Below the pieces are notes generated by a model. The model saw only the letters and a program-made list of their open reading frames with translations. It was not told where the DNA came from and did no database searches. From Nitrospirota bacterium (GTDB lineage Bacteria; Nitrospirota; Nitrospiria; Nitrospirales; Nitrospiraceae), in assembly GCA_016200355.1 (NCBI GenBank), contig JACQEY010000060.1, positions 1 to 43,754 of the forward strand: a stretch of DNA of 43,754 nt, read 5' to 3'. This document shows positions 16,261-24,114 of the stretch, piece by piece. Numbering within the stretch: position 1 is the first letter of the stretch; every line of letters begins with the position of its first letter. The position numbers and the translations under genes are program-made.

Positions 16261-16845
16261 TCACTCTTTCACAATCACGCCGCACGCGATACGGGGCCCA
16301 CCCGGTGCATCCTTTGTCACCGGGTCCGGAAGATACTTATCGTCGAACTCATGGATGATGAACGCGCTCCCGTCTTTATCGAACAAGGTGTTGAGCCCCT
16401 CAGACAGCGTCACCCGGCTCGTGATTGTATACAACGACCCGTTCCGATCATCGTTCACGGAAAGGTTCTGGAGATCGCCGAGATGGTAGGGATGGTTCCC
16501 TAACCCAGAGGTGACGTTCGCCTCCGGATTGATTGCCGCATCCACATTCCCATCATAGTGCCCCTTGGCCGCTGCGAAGGGCTCGCAGTTGCCGACTTCG
16601 TGAATATGGATCGCATGGCGTCCCGGCTTCAACTTGCTGTCCGGCGTGCCGGTGAGCTTTAACTTGATCGTGACGCGCCCTTCGTACTTCTCGTAGAGAT
16701 TCGCCTCTCCCGTAATGCCGGGGCCGGCGAGGATCGCCTTCGCGTACAAGGGTTTTTCCTGCTTGCCCGTGTAATAGGACGAGCAGCCGGCAAGCGGCAC
16801 GAGAGCCGACACCACAATCGCAGTTCCCACAAGTATCCGATTCAT
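16261..16845 (-). CDS. sodC: Cu,Zn superoxide dismutase, lipoprotein
   Basis: 194 aa with lipobox LAGC (Cys ~21). Metal ligands are in place: HIH at ~79-81 (HAIHIHEVGNC), a bridging and a Zn His/Asp around AAAKGHYD and NHPYHLGDLQNL, and the last Cu His in FIIHEFDDKYLPDP. GGPRIACGVI carries the guiding Arg and the second disulfide Cys. It removes superoxide in the periplasm. AGGAGG lies before the ATG. Next to copper genes copB/copA, it may also be copper-supplied and copper-stress-linked (inference). Confidence 0.93.
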   Translation of the reverse strand: MNRILVGTAIVVSALVPLAGCSSYYTGKQEKPLYAKAILAGPGITGEANLYEKYEGRVTIKLKLTGTPDSKLKPGRHAIHIHEVGNCEPFAAAKGHYDGNVDAAINPEANVTSGLGNHPYHLGDLQNLSVNDDRNGSLYTITSRVTLSEGLNTLFDKDGSAFIIHEFDDKYLPDPVTKDAPGGPRIACGVIVKE

Positions 16846-17078
16846 GCATCCTCCTTGGTTATTCGATTCTGAGACGACACGACCGGCCTTATTTCGGTCG
16901 AGCGGGCATCCTAGCAGATTACTGAAAAATTCCGCCAGTGGCTTTTGTTCATTTGGTCTGTTCAGTCTATCTCGTTTGTTTGGTTAAACCAGCAGGCTCG
17001 CCGCTCGATCGGCTACATACTGTTGGGAACTGACGCCCTTCTTTTTGGTGCCTGTTCCCGCCTATAAAAGGTTCCCGT

Positions 17079-17996
17079 TTAGAACCACGCCCGTACACCC
17101 AAGACGAATCGAACCTGCGACGGATTGCCCCCATCTTGGCGCACGAGGGTGGCGGTCTCGCCAAAGCTCCGGTCGAGGGAGATGCCGACGTAGGGTGCAA
17201 ACTCGCGCCGGATTTCGTAGCGCAGCCGCCCTCCGAATTCGAGATTGTTGAGCCCGGAACCGGTCGTGAATTCCTCGACTCGTTGTACGGCGGCGTTGGT
17301 CTCGAAGCGGGTCTGGAGGATCAGGCGTTGCGTCAGCAATAGGTCTTTCGTGAATGCCAGCCTGGCGGACACCGCGCCATTCTGGTCGATGAACAAAGAA
17401 GACTCAAAATCGTAGTTGTACGGAACAAGCCCTTCGATTCCGATGACCCCTAGGCCTCGCGTCACATTACCCCCCTTGAAGGACTGCGTTTCGACACGGC
17501 CGCCCATTTGTAGATCATAATATTTTCTGATGAACCTCCCATACAGGAGCTGAAAGTCCACATCGTAATCCGCTTTGAAGGCGGTGTCGCGCTGTCCTTC
17601 GCTTTTGAACCAGAGTCGGTTGTAGTCCCCGCCGTACCAGCCCTCGATGTCCCATCGATAGTCGTCATGCCCTTGACTCCCACCTGTTTTCGGGCGGTAT
17701 TCGAGGACGTCGATGAGAGTGAATAGACGATGCTCCTGATCGTTGACGGGAGCAGGCCAATTACGTCGTTGAGATACAGTAGGTCGCACACCTTCTTGTC
17801 CGGTGGAAGGGGCTAATGTAACAGACGCATCAGGAGTGGGCGCGCCGGGTGTCTTCGGCATAGTGGATGGGGTGGTCGCAGCGGGTGTCATGGAGGTCTC
17901 TTGTACAGTTTGTGCGGAGGCAACCGTAGCGGCGATGCCCTCGCTGAGCAAGCCAGTCAGCACCATCGCAAGGACAGCTCGCAGAGAACCTCTCAC
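17079..17996 (-). CDS. copB: Copper resistance protein B, outer-membrane barrel
   Basis: 305 aa from GTG 17996, chosen because GGGGGT lies 6-7 bases before it and the Arg residues (VRGSLRAVLAMVLTG) give a proper signal peptide ending near VASAQ. A Pro/Thr-rich linker (~30-75) follows. The barrel then has CopB landmarks: RWDIEGWYGGDYNRLWFKSEGQ, LLYGRFIRKYYDLQMGGR, GLVPYNYDFESSLFIDQNG, GLNNLEFGGRLRYEIRREFAPYVG, and a final WF. It starts 14 bases after the CopA stop, the usual copAB order. Unlike many CopB proteins it lacks a strong Met/His-rich N-terminal segment. Confidence 0.9.
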   Translation of the reverse strand: MRGSLRAVLAMVLTGLLSEGIAATVASAQTVQETSMTPAATTPSTMPKTPGAPTPDASVTLAPSTGQEGVRPTVSQRRNWPAPVNDQEHRLFTLIDVLEYRPKTGGSQGHDDYRWDIEGWYGGDYNRLWFKSEGQRDTAFKADYDVDFQLLYGRFIRKYYDLQMGGRVETQSFKGGNVTRGLGVIGIEGLVPYNYDFESSLFIDQNGAVSARLAFTKDLLLTQRLILQTRFETNAAVQRVEEFTTGSGLNNLEFGGRLRYEIRREFAPYVGISLDRSFGETATLVRQDGGNPSQVRFVLGVRAWF

Positions 17997-18009
17997 TAGC
18001 GCACCCCCG

Positions 18010-19872
18010 TTATTTATCAGACACCTCGACGACGCGGAACATCCCCGCCTCCATGTGAAGGAGCAGATGGCAGTGAAACGCCCAGGGCCCAGGGGCATCC
18101 GCAGTGACGGCGACAGATAGTCGTTCTGCCGGCTTGACCACGACCACATGTTTCCGTGGAAGATAGGCGCCGGTGCCATTCTCCAAATGCATCCACATCC
18201 CGTGCAGATGGATCGGATGCTCCATCATCGTATCGTTCACAAAGGTCAAGCGCACCCGCTCGCCATAGCGAAAGCGGATCGGATCTGGGGCTTCTGAATA
18301 TTTCTTGCCGTTGAACGACCACATATACCGGTTCATGCTGCCGGTGAGATGCATTTCAATTTCCCGCTCCGGCTCCCGCTGGTCGGGGTAGGCCTCAAGA
18401 CTTTTCAAATCGGTGTAGCGCAGCACTCGCCGATCACTGTTTTCCAGCCCCCTTCCTGGTTCCCCCATCCGGTTCTGCGAATACTCAGCCACCATTTGAT
18501 TGCCGGGACCATGATCGTCTGGGCCATGCTTGACGGGCTCGGCGCCGGGTATCTTCGAGCGGCCTTGAACGTCCGCATTCATGGCCGGCATCTCTTGCAT
18601 ATCTTGCACAGGCGGCGTTCCCGAACCGTGCTGCATGTGCTCCCTGTGCGGATTGTCGTCAGACGGGTTCCTGTTCGCCATATCGCCGGACGGGTTCATC
18701 CCGGGCATCTTCATACCAGGCATGTCCATGCCCTCCATACTCATGCCCATATCCTCCATCGTTCGAAGCGGTCTGGGCCTGCGTGCAGGAATCTCCGCGC
18801 TCATGCCCGAGCGCGGTGCCAGCGTGCCGCGCGCATAACCGCTGCGATCCATCGTCTCGGCAAAGATGGTGTAGGCGCGGTCCTCGGCAGGCTCGACGAT
18901 CACATCGTAGGTTTCCGCCACTCCCATGCGAAACTCATCCACCGTGACGGGCTGGACGTTCTGCCCATCGGCCTGCACCACCGTCATGGTGAGACCCGGG
19001 ATGCGCACATCGTAGAAGGTCATGCTGGCCGCGTTGATAAATCGCAGCCGTACCCGCTCGCCTGGACGAAACAGCCCCGTCCAGTTGCCTGCAGGCGACA
19101 AGCCGTTCATCAGATAGGTGAAGGTGTATCCGGTGACGTCCGCGAAGTCGGTCGGGTCCATCCGCATCTGATCCCACATCAAGTAGTTCTTGATCGCCGT
19201 CCATAAACCCATGCGCCTGACATCGGTCAAGAACTCGCCCGCCGCACGTTTCTGGAAGTTGTAGTAACCTCCTTGTTTTTTCAGATTTGAGAACAGAGTT
19301 TCGGGTGATTCAAAACTCCAATCCGAAAGCATGACCACATAGTCACGCTCGTAGCGAAAGGGCTCCGGCTCGATGGGATCGATGATCATCGGCGCATACA
19401 TGCCCCGCATCTCCTGGCCCCCTGAGTGACTGTGAAACCAGTAGGTGCCGCTCTGCTTGACCGGAAAGCGATAGGTAAAGGTCGCGCCCGGCTTGATCCC
19501 TGCGAAGCTCACGCCAGGCACGCCGTCCATGGCGGGCGGCAGAAGCAATCCATGCCAGTGAATCGACGTGCTTTCTTCCATGCGGTTCGTGACACGTAGC
19601 GTCGCCGGTTGGCCTTCTTTCAGACGAATGACAGGACCCGGTATGGTCCCATTGATCGTGATGGCTGGCGCGGTTCGGTCGTCAAGACGGAACAACTGCT
19701 CGCCGATGGTTAGATCGATCATCTCTCCGCTCAGCGGCATCTGTGAACCATCATTGTCCGGGCTCGCCCAGGCCTGTGCAGGAGCAAGATGCTCGAGCGC
19801 GGCGAGCAGCCCCAGCGCCGCAAAGCACTTCAGTAGCAGCAGCAGCCGTCTAGAAATGATGCTGGGGTTCAT
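18010..19872 (-). CDS. copA: CopA-type multicopper oxidase
   Basis: 620 aa. The leader has a twin-arginine-like SRRLLLLLK start and ends near AQAWA, so Tat export is likely. Three cupredoxin domains hold all four copper-binding motifs: SIHWHGLLLP, YWFHSHSGG, HPIHLHGMWMHL, and FHCHLLLHMEAGM, the T1 Cys with T3 His and axial Met. A Met/His-rich insert at ~375-440 (MGMSMEGMDMPGMKMPGM...HREHMQHG) suits Cu(I) binding and oxidation to Cu(II). AGGATC precedes the ATG. Forms a unit with copB. Confidence 0.93.
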   Translation of the reverse strand: MNPSIISRRLLLLLKCFAALGLLAALEHLAPAQAWASPDNDGSQMPLSGEMIDLTIGEQLFRLDDRTAPAITINGTIPGPVIRLKEGQPATLRVTNRMEESTSIHWHGLLLPPAMDGVPGVSFAGIKPGATFTYRFPVKQSGTYWFHSHSGGQEMRGMYAPMIIDPIEPEPFRYERDYVVMLSDWSFESPETLFSNLKKQGGYYNFQKRAAGEFLTDVRRMGLWTAIKNYLMWDQMRMDPTDFADVTGYTFTYLMNGLSPAGNWTGLFRPGERVRLRFINAASMTFYDVRIPGLTMTVVQADGQNVQPVTVDEFRMGVAETYDVIVEPAEDRAYTIFAETMDRSGYARGTLAPRSGMSAEIPARRPRPLRTMEDMGMSMEGMDMPGMKMPGMNPSGDMANRNPSDDNPHREHMQHGSGTPPVQDMQEMPAMNADVQGRSKIPGAEPVKHGPDDHGPGNQMVAEYSQNRMGEPGRGLENSDRRVLRYTDLKSLEAYPDQREPEREIEMHLTGSMNRYMWSFNGKKYSEAPDPIRFRYGERVRLTFVNDTMMEHPIHLHGMWMHLENGTGAYLPRKHVVVVKPAERLSVAVTADAPGPWAFHCHLLLHMEAGMFRVVEVSDK

Positions 19873-19894
19873 TACGTATGATCCTTTTTGTTTT

Positions 19895-20010
19895 GTGCGG
19901 CTTAACGAGCAGCGGCCAGATGCAAGGCCACAGGCCCTGAAAAGCCTGAGACGTACTCGCTGGAATACGTTGAGGATTTTTCAATGCCGAGAACGATGCA
20001 GATGGTTGCA
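19895..20010. repeat. Degenerate dispersed intergenic element (possible)
   Basis: Upstream of copA, the text around CCCTGAAAAGCC and an ACGTA/TACGT dyad (19951-19970), followed by TTGAGGATTTTTCA, recalls a palindromic element I associate with Nitrospirota intergenic regions. Only one copy is in the window, so this rests on memory. Confidence 0.25.
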
Positions 20011-20097
20011 AATCGTTCGCCGCAGTAGAACGGTCACTGTCGGACAGGCTCCAGGAAGATCAATCGCCAATCACACCATGTATAGAAGCTCAATTCG

Positions 20098-21204
20098 TCA
20101 CAGTTGGTTCTCCGAGGCGCAGGCTCCGCTGTACAACTCGACTCGGTTCCGACCTCTGTGCTTGGCGTAATACATGGCCTGATCCGCGCGCATCACGAGT
20201 GTCTCGACTTGATCGATTTCCGGAGATAACATCACGACCCCGATACTGACCGTTACCACAGTGGAATGATGTTCCCACGTAAACTGCTCCTGTGCGATTT
20301 TCAGCCTGATACGCTCGGCAATCTGCAGGGCGCCGGATTGATAGCACTCCACCAATCCGATCGCAAACTCCTCACCCCCGTAGCGGCCCATGATATCGGG
20401 TGGACGGATGATTCCCCTGGCCAACTGCACTATATGGAGCAACACATGATCGCCGAACACATGCCCATGCCGGTCATTGATCTCTTTGAAGTGATCCACA
20501 TCAAGAAACAACAATGCGAACGGATGCTGATAGCGGCGGCTCCTGTGAAACTCCATGGCCAGCGCCTCCATCAGTGCGCGCCGGTTATCCACCGGCGTGA
20601 GAGAGTCCCGCCGGGAGAAGTCTTCAAGCTGCCGATGGGCGTCCTTCAGTTGATGCAGGCTGTCTTCCAAACGCTGCATCGTCGCATGATAATAGGTCTC
20701 CACGACAAAGATCTCATCGAGTGTGATGATCTTGTTCAGCGTGAGGACCAATGAGGAAAGCCTGCTCGCGTCTCCCGAATAACGAACCGCAAGCCGTTGC
20801 AGGATTAACCCGAAGAGCTTGTGGTACGCCCCCAAATACCACTTCTGCTTGAGCCCGACTCGTTCGTGCGTCAACCCGATTCGAAGCCGCCCCTCCGCAT
20901 ACTCCACGCAATCGGCGGATAGCCCAAGACTGAGTAAATACTGGCGCTGGGTCCCCTTAAGTCGCTCCACGAGCTTCGCATCGGACAAGATCCCGCGCAA
21001 TTCCTCAAATTGCAGCAAGTGGTCGTAAAATTCTCCGATGATCTCGTCGATGTGCGAAGAAACCACGTCGTGAATCTCGACGAGATTCCGTCTGTCTTGT
21101 TCACCAAAGGAGAGAAACGCCAGCCTGGTCTGCAGCTCCTCCCCTGTGATCTGCAATTGATCGCACAGACTGCTCGCCGCCTGCTCGCTCTGTTGTTCAG
21201 CCAT
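20098..21204 (-). CDS. Globin-coupled diguanylate cyclase
   Basis: 368 aa from ATG 21204 (a TTG nine codons upstream is possible). Residues ~20-170 are a globin sensor domain with likely distal Tyr60 (GEFYDHLL) and proximal His113 in the family hallmark LTHERVGLKQKWYLGAY. A linking coiled coil (~175-198) follows. The GGDEF domain (~199-365) has GGEEF at 276-280 and an inhibitory site RPPD at 267-270, so it should make c-di-GMP and be product-inhibited. DSLT is followed by PVDNRR rather than the usual GLxNRR. It likely senses oxygen through haem, as DosC-type proteins do. Confidence 0.92.
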   Translation of the reverse strand: MAEQQSEQAASSLCDQLQITGEELQTRLAFLSFGEQDRRNLVEIHDVVSSHIDEIIGEFYDHLLQFEELRGILSDAKLVERLKGTQRQYLLSLGLSADCVEYAEGRLRIGLTHERVGLKQKWYLGAYHKLFGLILQRLAVRYSGDASRLSSLVLTLNKIITLDEIFVVETYYHATMQRLEDSLHQLKDAHRQLEDFSRRDSLTPVDNRRALMEALAMEFHRSRRYQHPFALLFLDVDHFKEINDRHGHVFGDHVLLHIVQLARGIIRPPDIMGRYGGEEFAIGLVECYQSGALQIAERIRLKIAQEQFTWEHHSTVVTVSIGVVMLSPEIDQVETLVMRADQAMYYAKHRGRNRVELYSGACASENQL

Positions 21205-21297
21205 ATGGACTTTCACTTGCACGACGCGCAAGCCCTGATTTCATGTGTTTCGCCTTCGCTACGTTAGCAGATTCTCGTCGCTTTCCTCGTTTCACGT

Positions 21298-21771
21298 TTA
21301 ACGCTCCGCCGCGAATCGATACATGTCATGGCATCCCGTGCAGCGGGCCGTCATGCTGGAGAGGCGCTGGAGAATCTGTTGGGGGGTCTCTTTCTGGACA
21401 ATCGCATCCGCGAGAGCATCCATGTCCTTGTGGATCGACATACCCATTTGCTTGAACGGGAGCGGCAACTTCGCCATGAGCGCCGGGTTCACGTCCGCAG
21501 CCATGTCCATTCCAGCCGAGCGAACTGCCTGCTCAATCTGCGTTCGACCCGCTTCCTGATCCTGACCGGCCAAGCCTGTGACCACGCTGTGAACCGCCTT
21601 CAGGAGCATCCGCATCTCGCCCAAGATCAAGTCTCGCTCTGCCGGCGCCAACACGATTTGAATCCGTCCATCTGTGCCCTGCGTCGTCCATCCCCTCACA
21701 AAGAACCAGCCGACAACCGCAATTGTCACGATCCAGAACCCCAACGCAATCCGGCAGAGCGTCGATCTCAT
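21298..21771 (-). CDS. Membrane-anchored single-haem cytochrome, cytochrome c'-like
   Basis: 157 aa with one N-terminal membrane helix (~7-25) and a helical body. The only haem motif, CTGCH, lies 13 residues from the end (MTARCTGCHDMYRFAAER). A C-terminal CxxCH on a four-helix body is typical of class II cytochrome c/c' relatives. It may bind small gases or relay electrons (inference). Its ATG overlaps the stop of the upstream cytochrome c gene by four bases, so the pair is coupled. Confidence 0.75.
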   Translation of the reverse strand: MRSTLCRIALGFWIVTIAVVGWFFVRGWTTQGTDGRIQIVLAPAERDLILGEMRMLLKAVHSVVTGLAGQDQEAGRTQIEQAVRSAGMDMAADVNPALMAKLPLPFKQMGMSIHKDMDALADAIVQKETPQQILQRLSSMTARCTGCHDMYRFAAER

Positions 21772-22148
21772 CGAAGCCCACTGCCCATGCCGCCGGCTTG
21801 TTCAGGAGCCAGGGTTCTCACATAGGCGAGCACATCCCAAATCTCATCGTCTGTGAGTGCTTCCCTCCAGGCTCCCATCGCGGTATTCTGCCTGCCGTCA
21901 TGCACGCTCTTGAATAACCTCGCATCCAGCTTCTCTTGCACCGCTAGGGAGGTAAGGTCGGCGGCCGGAGGAGTAAACTTCATCTGCCCATTTCCCTTCC
22001 CCTCGACCCCATGACAACGGATACAGATCGTCGAATAGATGACCTGGCCGCTCAGCACATCACGCTCCGGCTGAGACACGTTCAATTCTTTCAGGCTTGC
22101 GCCTCCGGCAAACGCCAACAGCGCAACTCCGACCAGTACAGCTTTCAT
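21768..22148 (-). CDS. Small class I cytochrome c, periplasmic
   Basis: 126 aa from ATG 22148, chosen for GGAGG 7 bases upstream and for the signal peptide directly after it (MKAVLVGVALLAFAGGA). One haem site, CIRCH (~45), follows SGQVIYSTI. NTAMGAWREALTDDEIWDVLAYVRTL supplies the distal Met and the last helix of class I cytochromes. It is first in a two-gene unit with the cytochrome c'-like gene. Its upstream region (22201-22395) is a near-copy of that before the DUF2933 gene. Confidence 0.85.
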   Translation of the reverse strand: MKAVLVGVALLAFAGGASLKELNVSQPERDVLSGQVIYSTICIRCHGVEGKGNGQMKFTPPAADLTSLAVQEKLDARLFKSVHDGRQNTAMGAWREALTDDEIWDVLAYVRTLAPEQAGGMGSGLR

Positions 22149-22200
22149 TGCGTTGCCTCCATAAAATAGGCCTCCCCGCCTTCTCGTCCATTGAGAGTCC

Positions 22201-22395
22201 TTGCGAGTGAGATGCCAGGCAGGCACGGAACGGTGCGAGGTTAAATCTCAACACAAGCAATGTGTTAGGGAGGAAGGTCCGAAGGCGACACCGACAGATC
22301 GCTGCAACTGGTGAGAAAGACCCCGATAAGAATCTGGTCACTGTCGCAAGACGCCACAGAGGAGAAAACGTCAACAGTCATTTGTCAATCAGCTT
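22201..22395 (-). repeat. Duplicated upstream element, copy 1
   Basis: About 195 bp, roughly 93% identical by eye to 23515-23709 with no net length change; the first ~163 bp differ at only 5 places. It ends 52 bases before the cytochrome c start. It includes an ACACA/TGTGT dyad (22251-22265). The matching orientation and distance suggest a shared promoter or leader, not a random repeat. No clean -35/-10 pair could be fixed. Confidence 0.85.
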
Positions 22396-22405
22396 GTCCT
22401 TGGAC

Positions 22406-22462
22406 AATCGTGGTCTCTAAGCTCACACGAGCCTTCATGGAGTTGGAAATCAGGTAATTCGC
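22406..22462 (-). pseudogene. Remnant of an OsmC-family C-terminus
   Basis: 19 codons read ANYLISNSMKARVSLETTI, nearly the same as the end of the intact OsmC protein at 26998 (ANCLISNSMKAKVSLEPTI). Upstream codons are not OsmC-like. The reading ends at a TGA inside the duplicated element. It is a fragment left by a rearrangement. Confidence 0.75.
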
Positions 22463-22483
22463 ATTTTTCCAGTTAAGGCTGGT

Positions 22484-22561
22484 CTACTTTTTCGGAAGGA
22501 CGTCACCTGCCGCAATTGCTTCGTCGACCGGCATGCCACATACCGGATCAGTTGCCACCAC
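22484..22561 (-). pseudogene. Truncated YHS-domain fragment
   Basis: 25 codons from GTG 22561: VVATDPVCGMPVDEAIAAGDVLPKK then stop. DPVCGMxVD is the start of YHS domains, which bind metals at the N-terminus of copper P-type ATPases and in small metallochaperones. The rest of the domain (the FCSxxC part) is absent. GAGG before the GTG could permit translation, overlapping the end of the methyltransferase gene. Confidence 0.6.
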
Positions 22562-22562
22562 C

Positions 22563-23225
22563 TTACCTCGGCTCCGTTATCGTTTTTCCTGAGCCAAATC
22601 TGGGAAAGAAGGCGGGCGTATTCGCTTCATAGCGGGTGTACGCATCCCCAAATTCCGTGCGTGCATCCCGCTCTTCACGCCGCGCGAGATGCACGTACAT
22701 GTACACCAGGATCGGGAACATCGCGAGTGTGACCAGCGTCGGCCACTGAAACAAAAACCCGGCTATGATCAGAGTGAAACCCGCGTACTGAGGGTGCCGC
22801 ACCCGCGCGTACGGTCCGGTCGTCGCAAGCCTGTGATAGCGCTGTGCCTCATAGAGCACCTTCCAGGCCGAGGCCAGCAGCCAGAAGCCTGCGGCGACCA
22901 GGATGTAGCTGAGGAGATGAAACGGTCCGAAATGCGGATTTGTTTTCCAGCCAAAAATCATTTCGAGCAGATGCCCCGCATCGTGCGACATCCAATCGAT
23001 GCCAGGAAAGCGCGTTGAGAGCCAGCCCGACAAGAGGTAGATCGTCAGCGGAAAGCCATACATTTCAGTAAACAACGCAATCAGAAAAGCCGAGAAGGCC
23101 CCAAAGGAACGCCAGTCACGCGACGATTGGGGTTTGGCAAAGCTGAAGGCGAAGATCATGAACACCAATGAATTGATGATCACCAGCGACCATAGTCCAT
23201 AGGCTGGTTCAGTGGTGTGATCCAT
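22563..23225 (-). CDS. Isoprenylcysteine carboxyl methyltransferase (ICMT/PEMT)-family membrane protein
   Basis: 220 aa from ATG 23225, with AGGGGAAAG just before it. Four to five membrane helices are visible. The family signature near the C-terminus is GPYARVRHPQYAGFTLIIAGF (SAM-binding, R-H-P-x-Y-x-G) and RREERDARTEFGDAYTRYEANTPAFFP. In bacteria these small enzymes methylate membrane lipids or unknown small molecules and are frequent in metal-resistance islands. Its start overlaps the DUF2933 stop by 17 bases, so the two genes form one unit. Confidence 0.85.
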   Translation of the reverse strand: MDHTTEPAYGLWSLVIINSLVFMIFAFSFAKPQSSRDWRSFGAFSAFLIALFTEMYGFPLTIYLLSGWLSTRFPGIDWMSHDAGHLLEMIFGWKTNPHFGPFHLLSYILVAAGFWLLASAWKVLYEAQRYHRLATTGPYARVRHPQYAGFTLIIAGFLFQWPTLVTLAMFPILVYMYVHLARREERDARTEFGDAYTRYEANTPAFFPRFGSGKTITEPR

Positions 23226-23463
23226 GTTCTTTCCCCTTGGTTGATTCGTTCGATGCGTCACTCGACCCATGACCTCCAGGGCCATGGCCGCCATGCATGA
23301 ACAGGTGTATCAACGGGCAGGCGAGCAAGAGCACATAGGGCCACCAATAGGACACCCCCCAGGAGGATATCCACCCGGCAAGGTGCGCCCGATGCTCGGT
23401 AACCAGGAAATACGCGCCGATAAGTAAGAAGATGACCAAGGCAATGTTAGCCTTAGACTTCAT
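23209..23463 (-). CDS. DUF2933-type small membrane protein
   Basis: 84 aa with two hydrophobic helices (~7-24 and ~38-56) and a His/Gly-rich tail (LIHLFMHGGHGPGGHG ... GKEHGSHH). This is the DUF2933 pattern, found next to copper or silver resistance genes. The His-rich end may bind metal (inference). It is the first gene of the unit and follows the second copy of the duplicated upstream element by 51 bases. Confidence 0.8.
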   Translation of the reverse strand: MKSKANIALVIFLLIGAYFLVTEHRAHLAGWISSWGVSYWWPYVLLLACPLIHLFMHGGHGPGGHGSSDASNESTKGKEHGSHH

Positions 23464-23514
23464 CGCGCCGCCTCAATGATAGAGTGCCCCTTCATTCTCA
23501 TCTGCTGGAACTCT

Positions 23515-23709
23515 TTGCGAGTGAGATGCCAGACAGGCATGGAACGGTGCGAGGTTAAATCTCAGCACAAGCAATGTGTTAGGGAGGAAGGTCCGAAGGC
23601 GACACCGACAGATCGCCGCAACTGGCGAGAAAGACCCCGATAAGAATCTGGTCACTGTCGCAAGACGCCACAGCTAGGAGAACGTCAACGGTCATTCGTC
23701 AATCGGCTC
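23515..23709 (-). repeat. Duplicated upstream element, copy 2
   Basis: Near-copy of 22201-22395, 1314 bp away, same strand. A 26-aa frame (ATG 23540, starting MPVWHLTRKE) ends with TGA overlapping the DUF2933 ATG. In copy 1 the same words (MPAWHLTRKD) are in frame with the cytochrome c gene. Another minus-strand frame is open through both copies. Confidence 0.85.
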
Positions 23710-23788
23710 ATCTTTCGGCGATCGCGGGCTGGAACTGGCTCCGCATTCGAGCAGTGCTTGCCCCCTTCTTGTACTCCCTCCCTCAATC

Positions 23789-23817
23789 TTGCGACACTCG
23801 GGTAATTAGTGTATATA
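23789..23817 (+). promoter_or_regulatory. Putative promoter of the brnTA locus
   Basis: TTGCGA (23789-23794) and TATATA (23812-23817) are 17 bases apart. The palindrome GTATATAC (23811-23818) overlaps the -10 box and may be an antitoxin operator. The predicted transcript start is at or just before the brnT GTG at 23825. Confidence 0.45.
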
Positions 23818-23824
23818 CCATAAT

Positions 23825-24114
23825 GTGTTTACGTGGGACATTCCGAAGGCCATTGCGAACTTCGAGAAGCATGGCGTTCCGTTCGAGGAGGCCACCACCG
23901 TCTTCGCCGACTCCGATACGTGGATGGCGACGACCCAGAACGCTCGACGCACGAACGTCGCCGTCAGCGCATCGGGCGATCATTGACGGGACGAATCCTC
24001 TTTGTGGTGTATACGATACGGAGGACAACACATGAAAAAGAAACGATCCGTATTATCAGGGCCAGGCAGGCGAGCCGCAAGGAACGTCAAGCATATGCCC
24101 GACTCGCAGATTGA
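23825..24114 (+). pseudogene. brnT: BrnT-type toxin gene, frameshifted
   Basis: From GTG 23825 the frame reads FTWDIPKAIANFEKHGVPFEEATTVFADS, the standard BrnT N-terminus. Near 23920 the frame changes, and the other frame gives YVDGDDPERSTHERR, RIGRSLTGRILFVVYTIR and ETIRIIRARQASRKERQAYA, the BrnT C-terminus with its RIIRAR signature. The span is 290 bases, one short of a multiple of three, so a single-base deletion explains it. BrnT is a ribonuclease toxin of the RelE-like fold; this copy should be inactive unless the frame is recoded. Confidence 0.85.

Noticed and set aside
18349-19206. 285-codon plus-strand ORF opposite copA
   Set aside because: Antisense shadow of a gene with all copper motifs.
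22060-22374. 104-codon minus-strand ORF through element copy 1, taken as a gene
   Set aside because: It runs into the cytochrome c gene in another frame and lacks a ribosome site. The part shared with copy 2 is reported as a finding, not as a gene.
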